A DNA stretch of 64,000 bases from Clostridia bacterium. Its GTDB lineage: Bacteria > Bacillota > Clostridia > Oscillospirales > Acutalibacteraceae. The notes beneath the pieces are model-generated. The model searched no databases. It was not told where the DNA came from and saw nothing but the letters and a program-made list of their open reading frames with translations. A program made the position numbers and the translations under genes. Shown here one piece after another: positions 26,893 to 35,714 of this stretch. Positions within the stretch are counted from its first letter, which is position 1; each line of letters starts with the position of its first letter. The stretch spans positions 1-64,000 of the forward strand of contig JAFQQN010000003.1 in NCBI GenBank assembly GCA_017410605.1. Direction: 5' to 3'.

Positions 26893-27501
26893 ATGAACCA
26901 AGCAAAAATAGGGAAATTTATTGCCCTGCGCAGAAAAAAGTTGGGGCTGACACAAATGCAGTTGGCAGAAAAATTAAACATTACCGACAGAGCGGTGTCT
27001 AAGTGGGAAACGGGAAGAGCGCTGCCCGACTCAGCTATTATGCTTGAGTTATGCGCCCTTCTTGAAATTACGGTAAACGATTTATTAAGCGGAGAGGTGA
27101 TTGTTATGGATAATTATAACAAGGAAATGGAAAATAAATTATTGGAGCTGGTCAAGGAAAAAGAACAAAAAGATAAACAATTACTTACCCTAGAATGGGT
27201 GATAGGTGGACTCTCATTGATTATACTAATGGTGCCGGTGTTTATTGGCGCATATGTTCCAATGAAAGAATGGGAAAAACTATTGATTGTTTTCTCCGGC
27301 TTTATTCCTGCGATTATCGGTTTCAGTTTTACAATGAAAATTGAACAAGCAGCAGGATACTATGAATGTCAGCATTGTGAGCATAGGTATGTTCCTAAAT
27401 TAGGAACAGTATATCTTGCGCCACATATGGGCAGAACAAGGTATATGCGTTGCCCCAAGTGTAACAGAAAATCCTGGCAAAAAAAGGTTATAAGTAAATA
27501 A
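26893..27501 (+). CDS. XRE-family HTH protein with two membrane helices and a C-terminal zinc ribbon
   Basis: Residues about 7-60 form a Cro/CI-type helix-turn-helix (LGLTQMQLAEKLNITDRAVSKWETG). Two hydrophobic helices follow (about 98-122 and 129-148). The last 45 residues contain CQHC and CPKC, a zinc-ribbon pair. The layout implies a membrane-tethered DNA-binding protein with the metal-binding tail on the cytosolic side. Such HTH-membrane fusions are known in Firmicutes; the ligand and target here are unknown. GAAAGGAGA precedes the ATG. Confidence 0.8.
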   Translation: MNQAKIGKFIALRRKKLGLTQMQLAEKLNITDRAVSKWETGRALPDSAIMLELCALLEITVNDLLSGEVIVMDNYNKEMENKLLELVKEKEQKDKQLLTLEWVIGGLSLIILMVPVFIGAYVPMKEWEKLLIVFSGFIPAIIGFSFTMKIEQAAGYYECQHCEHRYVPKLGTVYLAPHMGRTRYMRCPKCNRKSWQKKVISK

Positions 27502-27502
27502 C

Positions 27503-27537
27503 AATAACCGTGGCTATATAAAGTAGCCACGGTTATT
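27503..27537. terminator. Bidirectional terminator
   Basis: 13-bp perfect stem AATAACCGTGGCT / AGCCACGGTTATT between converging genes. Confidence 0.85.
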
Positions 27538-27538
27538 A

Positions 27539-28084
27539 TCATTCCTCTTCGGGCAATATTACAGTTTTAAATTCTCGGTTTAAGTGTGGTAGAATTTTTC
27601 CTGTCAGGTCTTGGGTTTTAATCTTAACACTAGAGGTATTTATGTTTGGGTGAAAGCCAACATATTCTTTATCTAAAACATCTTGGTCAATAATAAGCTG
27701 AACCTTTTTGTCGGTGTCGAACATAAGCCCAAAAACACTTGCCGAGCCGGGAGTGAGGTTTAAATATTCTTTCATTTTTTCTTCCGATGCAAAGGAAAGG
27801 CGTGAGGACCCTATTTGGCTTGAAAGGTTTTTGGTTTTAAACCGCTTTTCGCCGGGGGTGAGTAAGAGAAAAAACTCTGTTTGCTGACGGTTGCAAAGAA
27901 AAAGGTTTTTGCAAATATCGGCCGAAAGCTCATCGCTTATTTGAGAGCATATTTCCATTGTCATTGCGGCCGGGTGGTCGGCTCTTATAAATTCAATATT
28001 AAGCTCTTCTAAAAGGGAATAAACCACCTGTTCTTTTTCCAAGCGATTAAATATATCGTCAGGTTTTTTGTTTTCTATAATCAT
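27539..28084 (-). CDS. YbaK/ProX-type aminoacyl-tRNA deacylase
   Basis: A 181-residue YbaK domain resembling stand-alone prolyl-tRNA editing proteins (ProX/PrdX), which hydrolyse Ala- or Cys-tRNA made in error by prolyl-tRNA synthetase. Recognisable are RADHPAAMTMEICSQI at the N terminus and the LTPGSASVFGLMFD substrate loop. Four bases separate it from the GNAT gene, so they share a transcript. Confidence 0.87.
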   Translation of the reverse strand: MIIENKKPDDIFNRLEKEQVVYSLLEELNIEFIRADHPAAMTMEICSQISDELSADICKNLFLCNRQQTEFFLLLTPGEKRFKTKNLSSQIGSSRLSFASEEKMKEYLNLTPGSASVFGLMFDTDKKVQLIIDQDVLDKEYVGFHPNINTSSVKIKTQDLTGKILPHLNREFKTVILPEEE

Positions 28085-28088
28085 CTTT

Positions 28089-28598
28089 TTACTCCAAATA
28101 TAAATTCATTAAGTCGAAATCAATTTTTTGTTCCCTAACAATGAAAAAGTCTTTAAATTGCCCGATTTTTACAAAACCAAATTTTTCGTAAAGTGATATG
28201 GCTCTTTGGTTATCACTTCTAACCTCTAAGGAAATAACATTTATTTTAGCGGTGTTTTTTGCAAAATTAATAATTTTTTCCGTGAGAAGACTGCCTACGC
28301 CTTTCCCCCAGTAATCTTTCCGTACAGAAATTGCATAGCTTCCTCTGTGAGCCATTCGGGGGCTGTTAATACAGTCTAAACTAGAGCAACCAATAATTTT
28401 GCCGTCAGCTTTTGCTAAAAACAAAACCGAACGATTAGAGCTTTCTAACCCTTTTAGGTAATTCTCTTCTTGCTCTACAGAAAAGGGAAGACCCTCACTG
28501 CCGAAAGACAAATTATCTGTTTCGCCACCAATAGTTTTAAAATAGTCAAGCAGCTCTTTTGCATCATTGGGTGTTGCCCTGCTAATAGTAATACTCAT
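28089..28598 (-). CDS. GNAT-family N-acetyltransferase
   Basis: 169 residues with the acetyl-CoA loop RKDYWGKGVGSLLTE (V/I-x-x-x-x-x-G-x-G-x-A-like motif A) and the C-terminal ISLYEKFGFVKIGQFKDF of the RimI/RimJ-like group. The ATG at 28598 is preferred to one at 28607, which sits on the AAGGA ribosome site. Substrate unknown. Confidence 0.88.
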   Translation of the reverse strand: MSITISRATPNDAKELLDYFKTIGGETDNLSFGSEGLPFSVEQEENYLKGLESSNRSVLFLAKADGKIIGCSSLDCINSPRMAHRGSYAISVRKDYWGKGVGSLLTEKIINFAKNTAKINVISLEVRSDNQRAISLYEKFGFVKIGQFKDFFIVREQKIDFDLMNLYLE

Positions 28599-28665
28599 AC
28601 ATAACATTCCTTATAAAGATATAAGTATATTTTCTACTATTTGACTGCTGTTGTCAAGTAAAAAA

Positions 28666-28692
28666 TAAAGCCGGAGTAAATCTCCGGCTTTA
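28666..28692 (-). terminator. Terminator of rubrerythrin
   Basis: 11-bp stem TAAAGCCGGAG / CTCCGGCTTTA, with a T run on the minus strand. Confidence 0.82.
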
Positions 28693-28706
28693 CTGCATAA
28701 TAAATA

Positions 28707-29249
28707 TTAATAGTTCTCTTTGTGAATTTCAAAGTAGCTTTGAGGATGGTTACAAACAGGGCAAACAACAGGGGCTTTGGTTCCAACAACCATATGACCG
28801 CAGTTGCGACACTCCCAAAGCTGAACATCGCATTTTTCGAAAACCTTTTGTGTTTCTACATTCTTTAGCAGTGCACGGTAGCGTTCTTCGTGGGTCTTTT
28901 CAATTGCGGCAACACCGCGAAACTTAGCGGCTAATTCGTGAAAGCCTTCTTCTTCGGCTTCTTTAGCCATACGGTCGTACATATCGGTCCACTCATAATT
29001 TTCGCCCTCTGCACCGCTAACAAGGTTTTCGGCAGTGCTTCCAAGGCCTCCAAGCTCTTTAAACCAAAGCTTTGCGTGTTCTTTTTCGTTTTCTGCAGTC
29101 TTTAAAAACAGCTCTGCAATCTGCTCAAAGCCTTGCTTTTTAGCAACAGAAGCAAAATATGTGTATTTATTTCTTGCCTCAGATTCGCCTGAAAAGGCTT
29201 CTCTTAAATTTTGTTCGGTTTTAGTACCGGCGTATTTGTTAAGTGCCAT
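28707..29249 (-). CDS. rbr: Rubrerythrin (classical order)
   Basis: 180-residue peroxide reductase. The N-terminal ferritin-like di-iron domain ([27 protein letters not shown]) is followed by a C-terminal rubredoxin domain with CRNC and CPVC. It complements the reverse rubrerythrin 2.5 kb away in detoxifying hydrogen peroxide. An AAGGAG site stands before the ATG, and a 23-base palindrome lies in its upstream region. Confidence 0.95.
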   Translation of the reverse strand: MALNKYAGTKTEQNLREAFSGESEARNKYTYFASVAKKQGFEQIAELFLKTAENEKEHAKLWFKELGGLGSTAENLVSGAEGENYEWTDMYDRMAKEAEEEGFHELAAKFRGVAAIEKTHEERYRALLKNVETQKVFEKCDVQLWECRNCGHMVVGTKAPVVCPVCNHPQSYFEIHKENY

Positions 29250-29275
29250 AACTCATCAAACTCCTTTAAATATAA

Positions 29276-29298
29276 TATATCCTGTCAGACAGTATATA
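29276..29298. promoter_or_regulatory. 23-base palindrome upstream of rubrerythrin
   Basis: Arms TATATCCTGTC and GACAGTATATA around a central A match at 10 of 11 positions. A further half-site CTGACA is at 29312-29317. It lies 27 bases before the start on the minus strand, overlapping a -10-like TATACT. It is a good operator candidate but differs from the palindrome at the PerR-like gene, so another regulator may act. Confidence 0.5.
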
Positions 29299-29362
29299 TG
29301 CTCTTAAATGCCTGACATAAAAATTTTTTCTACTGATATTATAAAGCTTATAAAAAGATAAG

Positions 29363-30064
29363 TCAACCACAAAAGTTGAATTTCGATTGTTTTTTTAGCA
29401 TTTTATTCCAATTATAAAAGCCGTAAAGGTCGTTTACCAAAAACATTATAAAGCAAAAAACCATAGGCAAATAAGAGGGGGTTGTTACACTAGCCATTAT
29501 CCATAACACAATAAGAACAATATCGTTAGCTCCATAGGCAAGAGCATAGTAGGGGCTTCTTACAAAGGTTAGGTACGAGGCTAAAAAGCTGGTAGTTACA
29601 GATATGGTGCTGGTAAAAAGATTTGCATTCCCCAGTGCCCTTAAAACAAAAAAGAAAACCATAGTCACAATTAGCGATAAAGTTATACCCAGAATGAATG
29701 ACCTTTTAGAAAGGCGGTTAACCTCTACCTCGTTGCTGTTTTTAAAGGGGTGCCGTACCCAAGAAATAATGGCCATAACCGCCATAGGCGCTGTCATTAA
29801 AAGATAGGTTATCATTTCTCCGTAATATTTAAACTTAAAAGAAATTATGCCATAAAAAAGAGCAAAAATTACAGTAAGAACCTGGCCTAAAACATAGCCT
29901 TTAGCTACAAAAATAAGGGCAGTAACCCCTGTTAGCGATGCAACAAGGGTCAGATAGTCGGGATCCTTTAATGCTAAAAAAGAAATACTGACCGTTATTA
30001 AAGATAATATCCATAGCAGTAACTCGAACCTTGAAAGGGCCTTTAAACTTTTAAATAAATTCAT
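29363..30064 (-). CDS. pnuC: PnuC-family nicotinamide riboside/vitamin transporter
   Basis: Membrane protein of 233 residues with about seven helices and the family features WILSLITVSISF near the N terminus and NDLYGFYNW near the C terminus. PnuC proteins facilitate uptake of nicotinamide riboside; relatives take thiamin or riboflavin, so the vitamin is not certain. A structured leader precedes it. Confidence 0.87.
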   Translation of the reverse strand: MNLFKSLKALSRFELLLWILSLITVSISFLALKDPDYLTLVASLTGVTALIFVAKGYVLGQVLTVIFALFYGIISFKFKYYGEMITYLLMTAPMAVMAIISWVRHPFKNSNEVEVNRLSKRSFILGITLSLIVTMVFFFVLRALGNANLFTSTISVTTSFLASYLTFVRSPYYALAYGANDIVLIVLWIMASVTTPSYLPMVFCFIMFLVNDLYGFYNWNKMLKKQSKFNFCG

Positions 30065-30169
30065 TTTAAATTACCTCAAAAAAACAAGCACCCCCTTTTA
30101 CACATCTTCAAAGACCTAACGATGTGCAAAGCAAGTGCTTTATCTACCCGGTGGCAGTAATTATTAATT
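30065..30169 (-). promoter_or_regulatory. Structured 5' leader of pnuC, riboswitch candidate
   Basis: On the minus strand about 105 bases separate the predicted transcript start from the ATG. An outer stem pairs AAGCAC (30140-30135) with GTGCTT (30091-30086) and encloses a 6-bp CACATC/GATGTG hairpin. Seven T follow directly (30084-30078), so the fold can act as a terminator. Hallmarks of the TPP and FMN riboswitches are absent. By gene association the NAD+-II (pnuC motif) class is a candidate, but I cannot confirm its consensus. Confidence 0.45.
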
Positions 30170-30175
30170 TTTTAC

Positions 30176-30204
30176 ATTGTAATATAATTATTGCTTTTTG
30201 TCAA
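30176..30204 (-). promoter_or_regulatory. Sigma-A promoter of pnuC
   Basis: TTGACA (30204-30199) and TACAAT (30181-30176) on the minus strand, 17 bases apart. Confidence 0.7.
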
Positions 30205-30237
30205 GCGTATTACCTTAGATTTGTTTCTACGATGAGG

Positions 30238-31470
30238 TTAAACTGTCTTGCTTTTTTCACGGTATTCCATTGGCGTAGTGCCGCAATGCTTTTTAAACAA
30301 ACGGGAAAAATAGTGAACATCTAAAATGCCGCAGTGCTGAGCCACCGTTTGAATTTGCAAATTAGTAGTTTTGAGCAGTTTCTTCGCGGTGTCGATTCTT
30401 TTTTTATTTATATATTCGGTAATGGTGGTGCCGGTTTCCCTTTTAAAAAGGGTAGAAACGTAGCTTGGATTAAGTTTTTGGGTGTCGGCTAATGTACTTA
30501 GGTTAAGGTTGGCGCTTAAATCAGCATTAATAATATTAATAATTTGTTTAACAGGTTCGGAAAAGTTTTTTGTTGAGTGTTGCCTTACAAGAAGGCAATA
30601 GCTTCGAAACATATTTTTCATAAGCTCGGTAGCGCTTTTTGTAGAAGTTACAAGCTCAATTTTAACAGCAAAATCAGAGGATATTCCGTTAAGATAAATA
30701 GGGTGTACGCCGCCTGTTTCGGCGGCTTTTCTAAGAAGAGTGTTCATAATAATACAATAGTTTTTAATGTTCCTTACTGTGTCAGCAGTGCGGGATTCAA
30801 AATTTTTAGGGTCTAGATTATTAGCCAAAAGCTCTATTTTGGCTATCTGTCCTTTTGTAACAGCCTCCATAAACTGTTTTTCATAGTTATAGCGCTTTTC
30901 CATTATACGCATATTAACGGCGGTGGTTTGCGGCTCTACGTGTTGGCCGATTTTTGGTGTAGTTGTTAAATCCTCAACCAGTTTAAGGTTTATCTCTGAT
31001 ACAGTAAAATTGTCTTCACCCTGCCAAATTTTTTCTGCAAAGCTATAAATAAGGGCAAATATGCTATTAGACTCTGAAACAATCGGAATTTCTTTGAAAT
31101 ATTCTTCGAGTCCCCTTGCCGTAGTAGGGTTAAGGCCCATAGTTTCAGATATTTCGAGAACATTTATGGATGAAGGCTCGTCTGAAAAATAGGGCCCTAT
31201 GACAAGGGCTTGTTCAGGCACAGAAAAGGGTAAGAGCATAAAAACAAATCGTCTTGAAAGCCTGTCGCATAGGTTGTAAAGAGTGTTTGATGAAATTTCC
31301 GGAGCTACTTCGGTTAAAGTTTCTTTAGAAACCGTTTGTAGTCCTATAAGGCGAAGAGGGTCAGAATTAAATATCTTATAAAAGTTGTCATCGAGGCTAA
31401 AAATTTCAGTACCTAGTCTAATTTTTTGACAGGTGTTAATTAAAAGGTTAAGTTCCGGTTTGTAAAACAA
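30238..31470 (-). CDS. AraC-family transcriptional regulator
   Basis: About 410 residues. An N-terminal sensory region of about 300 residues of no obvious type (PocR/YsiA-like length) is followed by the AraC DNA-binding domain (LSTLADTQKLNPSYVSTLFKRETGTT and VAQHCGILDVHYFSRLFKKHCG). I place the start at TTG 31470, seven bases past GGGAGGTGG; the open frame extends upstream but is low-complexity and lacks a ribosome site. It faces the GPH symporter and GH2 genes across a 253-base AT-rich gap and probably activates them. Confidence 0.88.
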   Translation of the reverse strand: MFYKPELNLLINTCQKIRLGTEIFSLDDNFYKIFNSDPLRLIGLQTVSKETLTEVAPEISSNTLYNLCDRLSRRFVFMLLPFSVPEQALVIGPYFSDEPSSINVLEISETMGLNPTTARGLEEYFKEIPIVSESNSIFALIYSFAEKIWQGEDNFTVSEINLKLVEDLTTTPKIGQHVEPQTTAVNMRIMEKRYNYEKQFMEAVTKGQIAKIELLANNLDPKNFESRTADTVRNIKNYCIIMNTLLRKAAETGGVHPIYLNGISSDFAVKIELVTSTKSATELMKNMFRSYCLLVRQHSTKNFSEPVKQIINIINADLSANLNLSTLADTQKLNPSYVSTLFKRETGTTITEYINKKRIDTAKKLLKTTNLQIQTVAQHCGILDVHYFSRLFKKHCGTTPMEYREKSKTV

Positions 31471-31723
31471 GATTCCACCTCCCGTGTTTGTTGGCTTAAA
31501 CCAAAATTTGTTATATTTTTTATAAACTATAAACATTATATTATATTTTTTAAAGACTTTCAACAAAAAAATATTTCTAAATATAAAAATTATGCAAAAA
31601 TATATAAAAATTTTCCTAACACTGCGGGTGGATTTTGGTTTATTATATATACGTAAAATTTCGTGGTTTGGGCGCGGAAGCTTTATAAAATTTTTTATAT
31701 ATTTTAAGAGAGGAATGTTTTTT

Positions 31724-33118
31724 ATGCAGGAAAACAAATTTCGCCGTTTTGGCATACGTGACAGCGTTGCTTATGCGGCAGGCGACCTCGGCTGTAACAT
31801 GAGCTTTGCCCTAAAGGGCACAATGGCAATTTTCTGGACCCAGTTTATGGGGCTGGAGCTTTGGTATTCTTTACTTTTGATTGTTGTTCAGGTTTGGGAT
31901 GCCATTAATGACCCCCTTATTGGTTCAATGATTGACGCAGACCGTCATCAGTACAAGCGTAATAAGTTTTTGGCTTATATTTTCGGTGGTTCAATAGGCC
32001 TTATTGTAGCGGGAGCGTTATGCTTTGTTCCTTTCCCGTCGGCTCCCCTTTGGGCACAGATGGTTATTTTTATAGCAGGATATGTTATTTGGGATGCTTT
32101 CTATACCGTAGCCAATGTTCCTTACGGTTCATTGCTGTCCCTTATTTCTAAGGAACCGGCTGACCGTGCTTCTCTCTCAGCTTGGCGTTCGGTTGGCTCT
32201 ATGGTAGGAAATATGATTCCTATGGCAATTCTTCCTATGATAATTTATGATGAGAACGATAACCTTATTGGTAACCGTGTGTTTATAGCTGCTCTTATTA
32301 TGGGTGTTTTAGGTTTCATTTGCTTCCAGTTTATGATTAAAAACACCGAGATTCGCGTTGAAGAGCAGGTTAAAATTAATGAAGAACAGCCTAAGTTTAA
32401 TGTTTTTAAGGCATTTGGAAACTTTATGAAAAACAGGCCTGCCGTAGGTGCTACTTTAGCCGCTATGGGTATGTTCCTTGGAATGCAGGGCGGCGCTACA
32501 GCGGTTACGGTTCTGTTCCAGTCTTACTTTAATAATGCAAAGATTTCCGGCTTGGTTCAGGTATTCTCTATGATTCCTATTATTGCTTTTACACCCCTTG
32601 CCCGTAAAATGGTTGTTAAATACGGTAAAAAAGAGCTATGCGTTTTCGGTTCTGTTTGCAGCATTGTAGCCTGTGTACTTATGCTTGTTTTACCTATAAC
32701 CCCAAATGCAACCGGTATGATAATTTATATTCTTTGTCAGCTTATTAACAGCCTTGGTATAGGTATTTATTCAACCGTTTCTTGGGCTCTTATGGGTGAT
32801 GCAATTGACTATAACCAGTGGAAAAACGGCACCAGAGAAGAGGGTGTGGTTTATTCGCTACATTCTTTTTTCCGCAAACTGGCTCAGGGCGCAGGTCCTT
32901 CTTTAGTGCTTGTTGTAATGTATGCTTTGGGTTATATTGGCGCAAACGGCGGACAGCAGACTCTTGAAGTTGCCACAAATATGCGCTACCTTGTTGCGGC
33001 ACTTTATCTCTTCAGCGCTGTTATGATGTTTATAGGTCTTGGACTTATTTATAATCTTGATAAAAAGACCCTTGAGCGAATGAATGATGAGCTTGGTCTT
33101 AAAAGCGATGAAGAATAA
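31724..33118 (+). CDS. GPH-family glycoside:cation symporter (MFS)
   Basis: A 464-residue transporter with about 12 membrane helices. Family features include the N-terminal FGIRDSVAYAAGDLGCNMSF, WDAINDPLIGSMIDADRHQYKR (the MelB-type loop) and the central SWALMGDAIDYNQWKNGTREEG. Such carriers import melibiose, lactose, glucuronides or xylosides with a cation. It lies 126 bases before a GH2 hydrolase, so a beta-galactoside or related glycoside is the probable substrate. The ATG at 31724 is about ten bases after AGAGAGGA. Confidence 0.92.
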   Translation: MQENKFRRFGIRDSVAYAAGDLGCNMSFALKGTMAIFWTQFMGLELWYSLLLIVVQVWDAINDPLIGSMIDADRHQYKRNKFLAYIFGGSIGLIVAGALCFVPFPSAPLWAQMVIFIAGYVIWDAFYTVANVPYGSLLSLISKEPADRASLSAWRSVGSMVGNMIPMAILPMIIYDENDNLIGNRVFIAALIMGVLGFICFQFMIKNTEIRVEEQVKINEEQPKFNVFKAFGNFMKNRPAVGATLAAMGMFLGMQGGATAVTVLFQSYFNNAKISGLVQVFSMIPIIAFTPLARKMVVKYGKKELCVFGSVCSIVACVLMLVLPITPNATGMIIYILCQLINSLGIGIYSTVSWALMGDAIDYNQWKNGTREEGVVYSLHSFFRKLAQGAGPSLVLVVMYALGYIGANGGQQTLEVATNMRYLVAALYLFSAVMMFIGLGLIYNLDKKTLERMNDELGLKSDEE

Positions 33119-33160
33119 CTTATAAACTTTGAGGGCTATGAAGAGGCTAATAAATAAGTT

Positions 33161-33197
33161 TTAAATGCCCGGGAGAACTTGAACTTCCGGGTATTTT
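33161..33197 (+). terminator. Hairpin between symporter and GH2 genes
   Basis: Imperfect stem centred on CCCGG/CCGGG followed by TTTT. It may partly end the symporter transcript and allow different expression levels. Confidence 0.6.
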
Positions 33198-33244
33198 GAT
33201 ATAAAATATTTGTGATAAACCAAATATATAAAAGGAGAAAGATA

Positions 33245-35497
33245 ATGAGAACCGTTGTTAATCTAAACAGAAAATGGGCCTTTACAAAACAGGCTACCCA
33301 AGCTCCGGAAAGTATGCCCACAAATTGGGATTTTGTTAACATTCCCCATTCCTGGAATGCCATTGACGGGCAAGATGGTGATAACGACTATTTCCGCGGA
33401 ACGGCCTATTATGTTAAGTCTTTAAATAAAATGGACCTGCCGGAGGCTGATGAGTATTACTTGGAGCTACAAGGTGCTAATTCTTCGGCAGATGTTTATA
33501 TTAACGGCAAACATCTTGCTCACCACGATGGCGGTTATTCCACATGGAGAGTTAATGTTACCGAGGCTCTAGAGGGTGCAAATCTTTTAGTTATTGCAGT
33601 GGATAATGCCGCTAATGACAGGGTTTATCCCCAAATGGCTGACTTTACCTTTTATGGCGGTATCTACCGTGATGTAAACCTTATTTGTGTTAATGCAACT
33701 CACTTTGATTTAGATTATTACGGTGGTCCCGGAATTAAAATCACCCCCGAAATTGAGGGTGATAAAGCCAAGGTTGAGGTTGAAGTTTACCTTACCAACA
33801 GTAAAATGGGTCAGACCGTTCGCTATACCTTGTTTGATAGAGAGGGTAAAGAGATTGCCTCTTGTGATAGCGATGATACTAAGGTAGAGCTTGAGATTGA
33901 AAATGTTCACCTGTGGCAGGGAAGACGGGACCCCTATCTTTATACCGCAAAAGCCGAGATTTTAGATGACGGCGAGGTTTTGGACTGTGTAACCTCCAGA
34001 TTTGGTTGCCGTAGCTTTAAAATTGACCCCGAAAACGGTTTCATTCTTAACGGTGAAGAATATCCTCTTCGCGGTGTTTCCCGCCATCAGGACAGATGGG
34101 GTGTGGGTAATGCTCTTCTACCTGAGCATCACGAGGAAGATATTGGCCTTATTATGGAAATGGGCGCCACTACAATCCGCCTTGCCCACTATCAGCATAG
34201 CCAGTATTTTTACGATTTGTGTGACGAAAAGGGACTTGTTATCTGGGCAGAAATTCCTTATATTTCTAAGCATATGCCAACAGGCAGAGAAAACACTATT
34301 TCTCAAATGAAAGAGCTTATTACCCAAAACTATAACCACCCCTCTATTGTGGTTTGGGGACTTTCTAATGAAATTGGCATTGGCGGTTCAGATGATGACC
34401 TTTTAGAAAATCACCGTATTCTTAACGATATGTGTCACGAGATGGACAAAACCCGTCTTACCACTATTGCCGCAGTTTCTATGTGTAAAATAGATGACCC
34501 ATATCTTCAAATTCCCGATGTAGTTTCCTACAACCATTATTTTGGTTGGTACGGTGGCGAAACTTCAATGAACGGACCTTGGTTTGACAACTTCCATAAG
34601 ACCCACCCCAACATTCCTATTGGTTGTAGCGAATATGGTTGCGAGGCCTTAAATTGGCATACCTCAACACCAATGCAGGGCGATTATACAGAGGAATACC
34701 AGGCCTATTATCACGAAGAGCTTATTAAACAGTTCTTCAGCCGTAAATATTTGTGGGCTACCCATGTTTGGAATATGTTTGACTTTGGCGCAGATGCCCG
34801 TAATGAGGGCGGCGAGAACGGACAAAACCATAAAGGTCTTGTTACATTTGACCGTAAATATAAAAAGGATTCTTTCTATGCCTATAAGGCTTGGCTTTCA
34901 GATGAGCCCTTTGTTCACCTTTGCGGCAAGCGTTATGTAGACCGTGTTGAAGAGGTTACCAAGGTTACGGTATATTCCAACCTTCCCGAGGTAGAGCTTT
35001 TTGCTAACGGTGTTAGCATTGGCAAAAAGACCGCAGAGGACCATTTCTTCTATTTTGAGGTTCCTAATAAGGGTGAAACTGTACTCACTGCCGTTGCAGG
35101 GGAATTTAAGGATGAGGGGAAAATTCGCAAGGTTGAAACCTTTAATGAGGATTATAGACTTGTTGAAAAGGGTGCAATACTAAACTGGTTTGATATTGAT
35201 GCTCCTGAGGGCTATCTATCTCTTAACGACAAGATGTGTGATGTAATTTCTACAATGAAGGGCAAGTTGCTCTTTATGTCCCTTATGGGTAAGTTTATGG
35301 GCGGCAAAGACGGTAAAATGGAAGCAGCCGGTTTTGAGGTTGGCCCCGAAATGATGAGTATGATGGGCGGATTTACCGTGCTTAGACTGTTTACTTTGAT
35401 GGGCGGTATGATGGATGTTAAGTTTACTAAGGAACAGCTATTAGACCTTAATGCAAAGCTTAATAAAATCAAACGCCCCAAAGAAAAGAAGAAATAA
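33245..35497 (+). CDS. Glycoside hydrolase family 2 enzyme, probable beta-galactosidase
   Basis: A cytoplasmic retaining glycosidase of 750 residues. The domain order is an N-terminal jelly-roll (about 1-170), an immunoglobulin-like domain (180-275), a TIM barrel with acid/base E376 in SNEIG and nucleophile E463 in GCSEYGCE, and a further sandwich. After residue about 640 comes a tail of roughly 110 residues that is very rich in Met and Gly (MSLMGKFMGG, MMSMMGG) and ends in lysines. That tail is unlike the rest. The ATG is set by AAAAGGAGA. Beta-glucuronidase cannot be excluded. Confidence 0.9.
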   Translation: MRTVVNLNRKWAFTKQATQAPESMPTNWDFVNIPHSWNAIDGQDGDNDYFRGTAYYVKSLNKMDLPEADEYYLELQGANSSADVYINGKHLAHHDGGYSTWRVNVTEALEGANLLVIAVDNAANDRVYPQMADFTFYGGIYRDVNLICVNATHFDLDYYGGPGIKITPEIEGDKAKVEVEVYLTNSKMGQTVRYTLFDREGKEIASCDSDDTKVELEIENVHLWQGRRDPYLYTAKAEILDDGEVLDCVTSRFGCRSFKIDPENGFILNGEEYPLRGVSRHQDRWGVGNALLPEHHEEDIGLIMEMGATTIRLAHYQHSQYFYDLCDEKGLVIWAEIPYISKHMPTGRENTISQMKELITQNYNHPSIVVWGLSNEIGIGGSDDDLLENHRILNDMCHEMDKTRLTTIAAVSMCKIDDPYLQIPDVVSYNHYFGWYGGETSMNGPWFDNFHKTHPNIPIGCSEYGCEALNWHTSTPMQGDYTEEYQAYYHEELIKQFFSRKYLWATHVWNMFDFGADARNEGGENGQNHKGLVTFDRKYKKDSFYAYKAWLSDEPFVHLCGKRYVDRVEEVTKVTVYSNLPEVELFANGVSIGKKTAEDHFFYFEVPNKGETVLTAVAGEFKDEGKIRKVETFNEDYRLVEKGAILNWFDIDAPEGYLSLNDKMCDVISTMKGKLLFMSLMGKFMGGKDGKMEAAGFEVGPEMMSMMGGFTVLRLFTLMGGMMDVKFTKEQLLDLNAKLNKIKRPKEKKK

Positions 35498-35520
35498 AAA
35501 TTAGTTGTGTAAAGAGTAAA

Positions 35521-35562
35521 CGCATTATAGAGTTATAGTTTGACTCTATAATGCGTTTTTTT
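35521..35562 (+). terminator. Terminator of the GH2 gene
   Basis: 13-bp perfect stem CGCATTATAGAGT / ACTCTATAATGCG and seven T. The remaining gap to 35714 holds two small hairpins (35609-35628 and 35650-35668) and no convincing gene. Confidence 0.88.
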
Positions 35563-35714
35563 GTGGGTAAAAATCTATAAGATGAATTAGCACAAGCAAA
35601 TGTACCTCTCTTGTCGATGGGAGGCGAAAGGGGCTGCACTTTTTATGGTTTCGGGGTATAAACCGAGCTATAATTGAAAACTATAGACGGAATTGGATAA
35701 AACGCCACGCGTTT

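Noticed and set aside
30065..30169. TPP or FMN riboswitch at pnuC
   Set aside because: The CTGAGA-type and other conserved blocks of those classes are not present.
31471..31755. N-terminal extension of the AraC regulator at 30238-31470
   Set aside because: Lysine/isoleucine-rich, AT-biased sequence without a ribosome site; TTG 31470 follows GGGAGGTGG.
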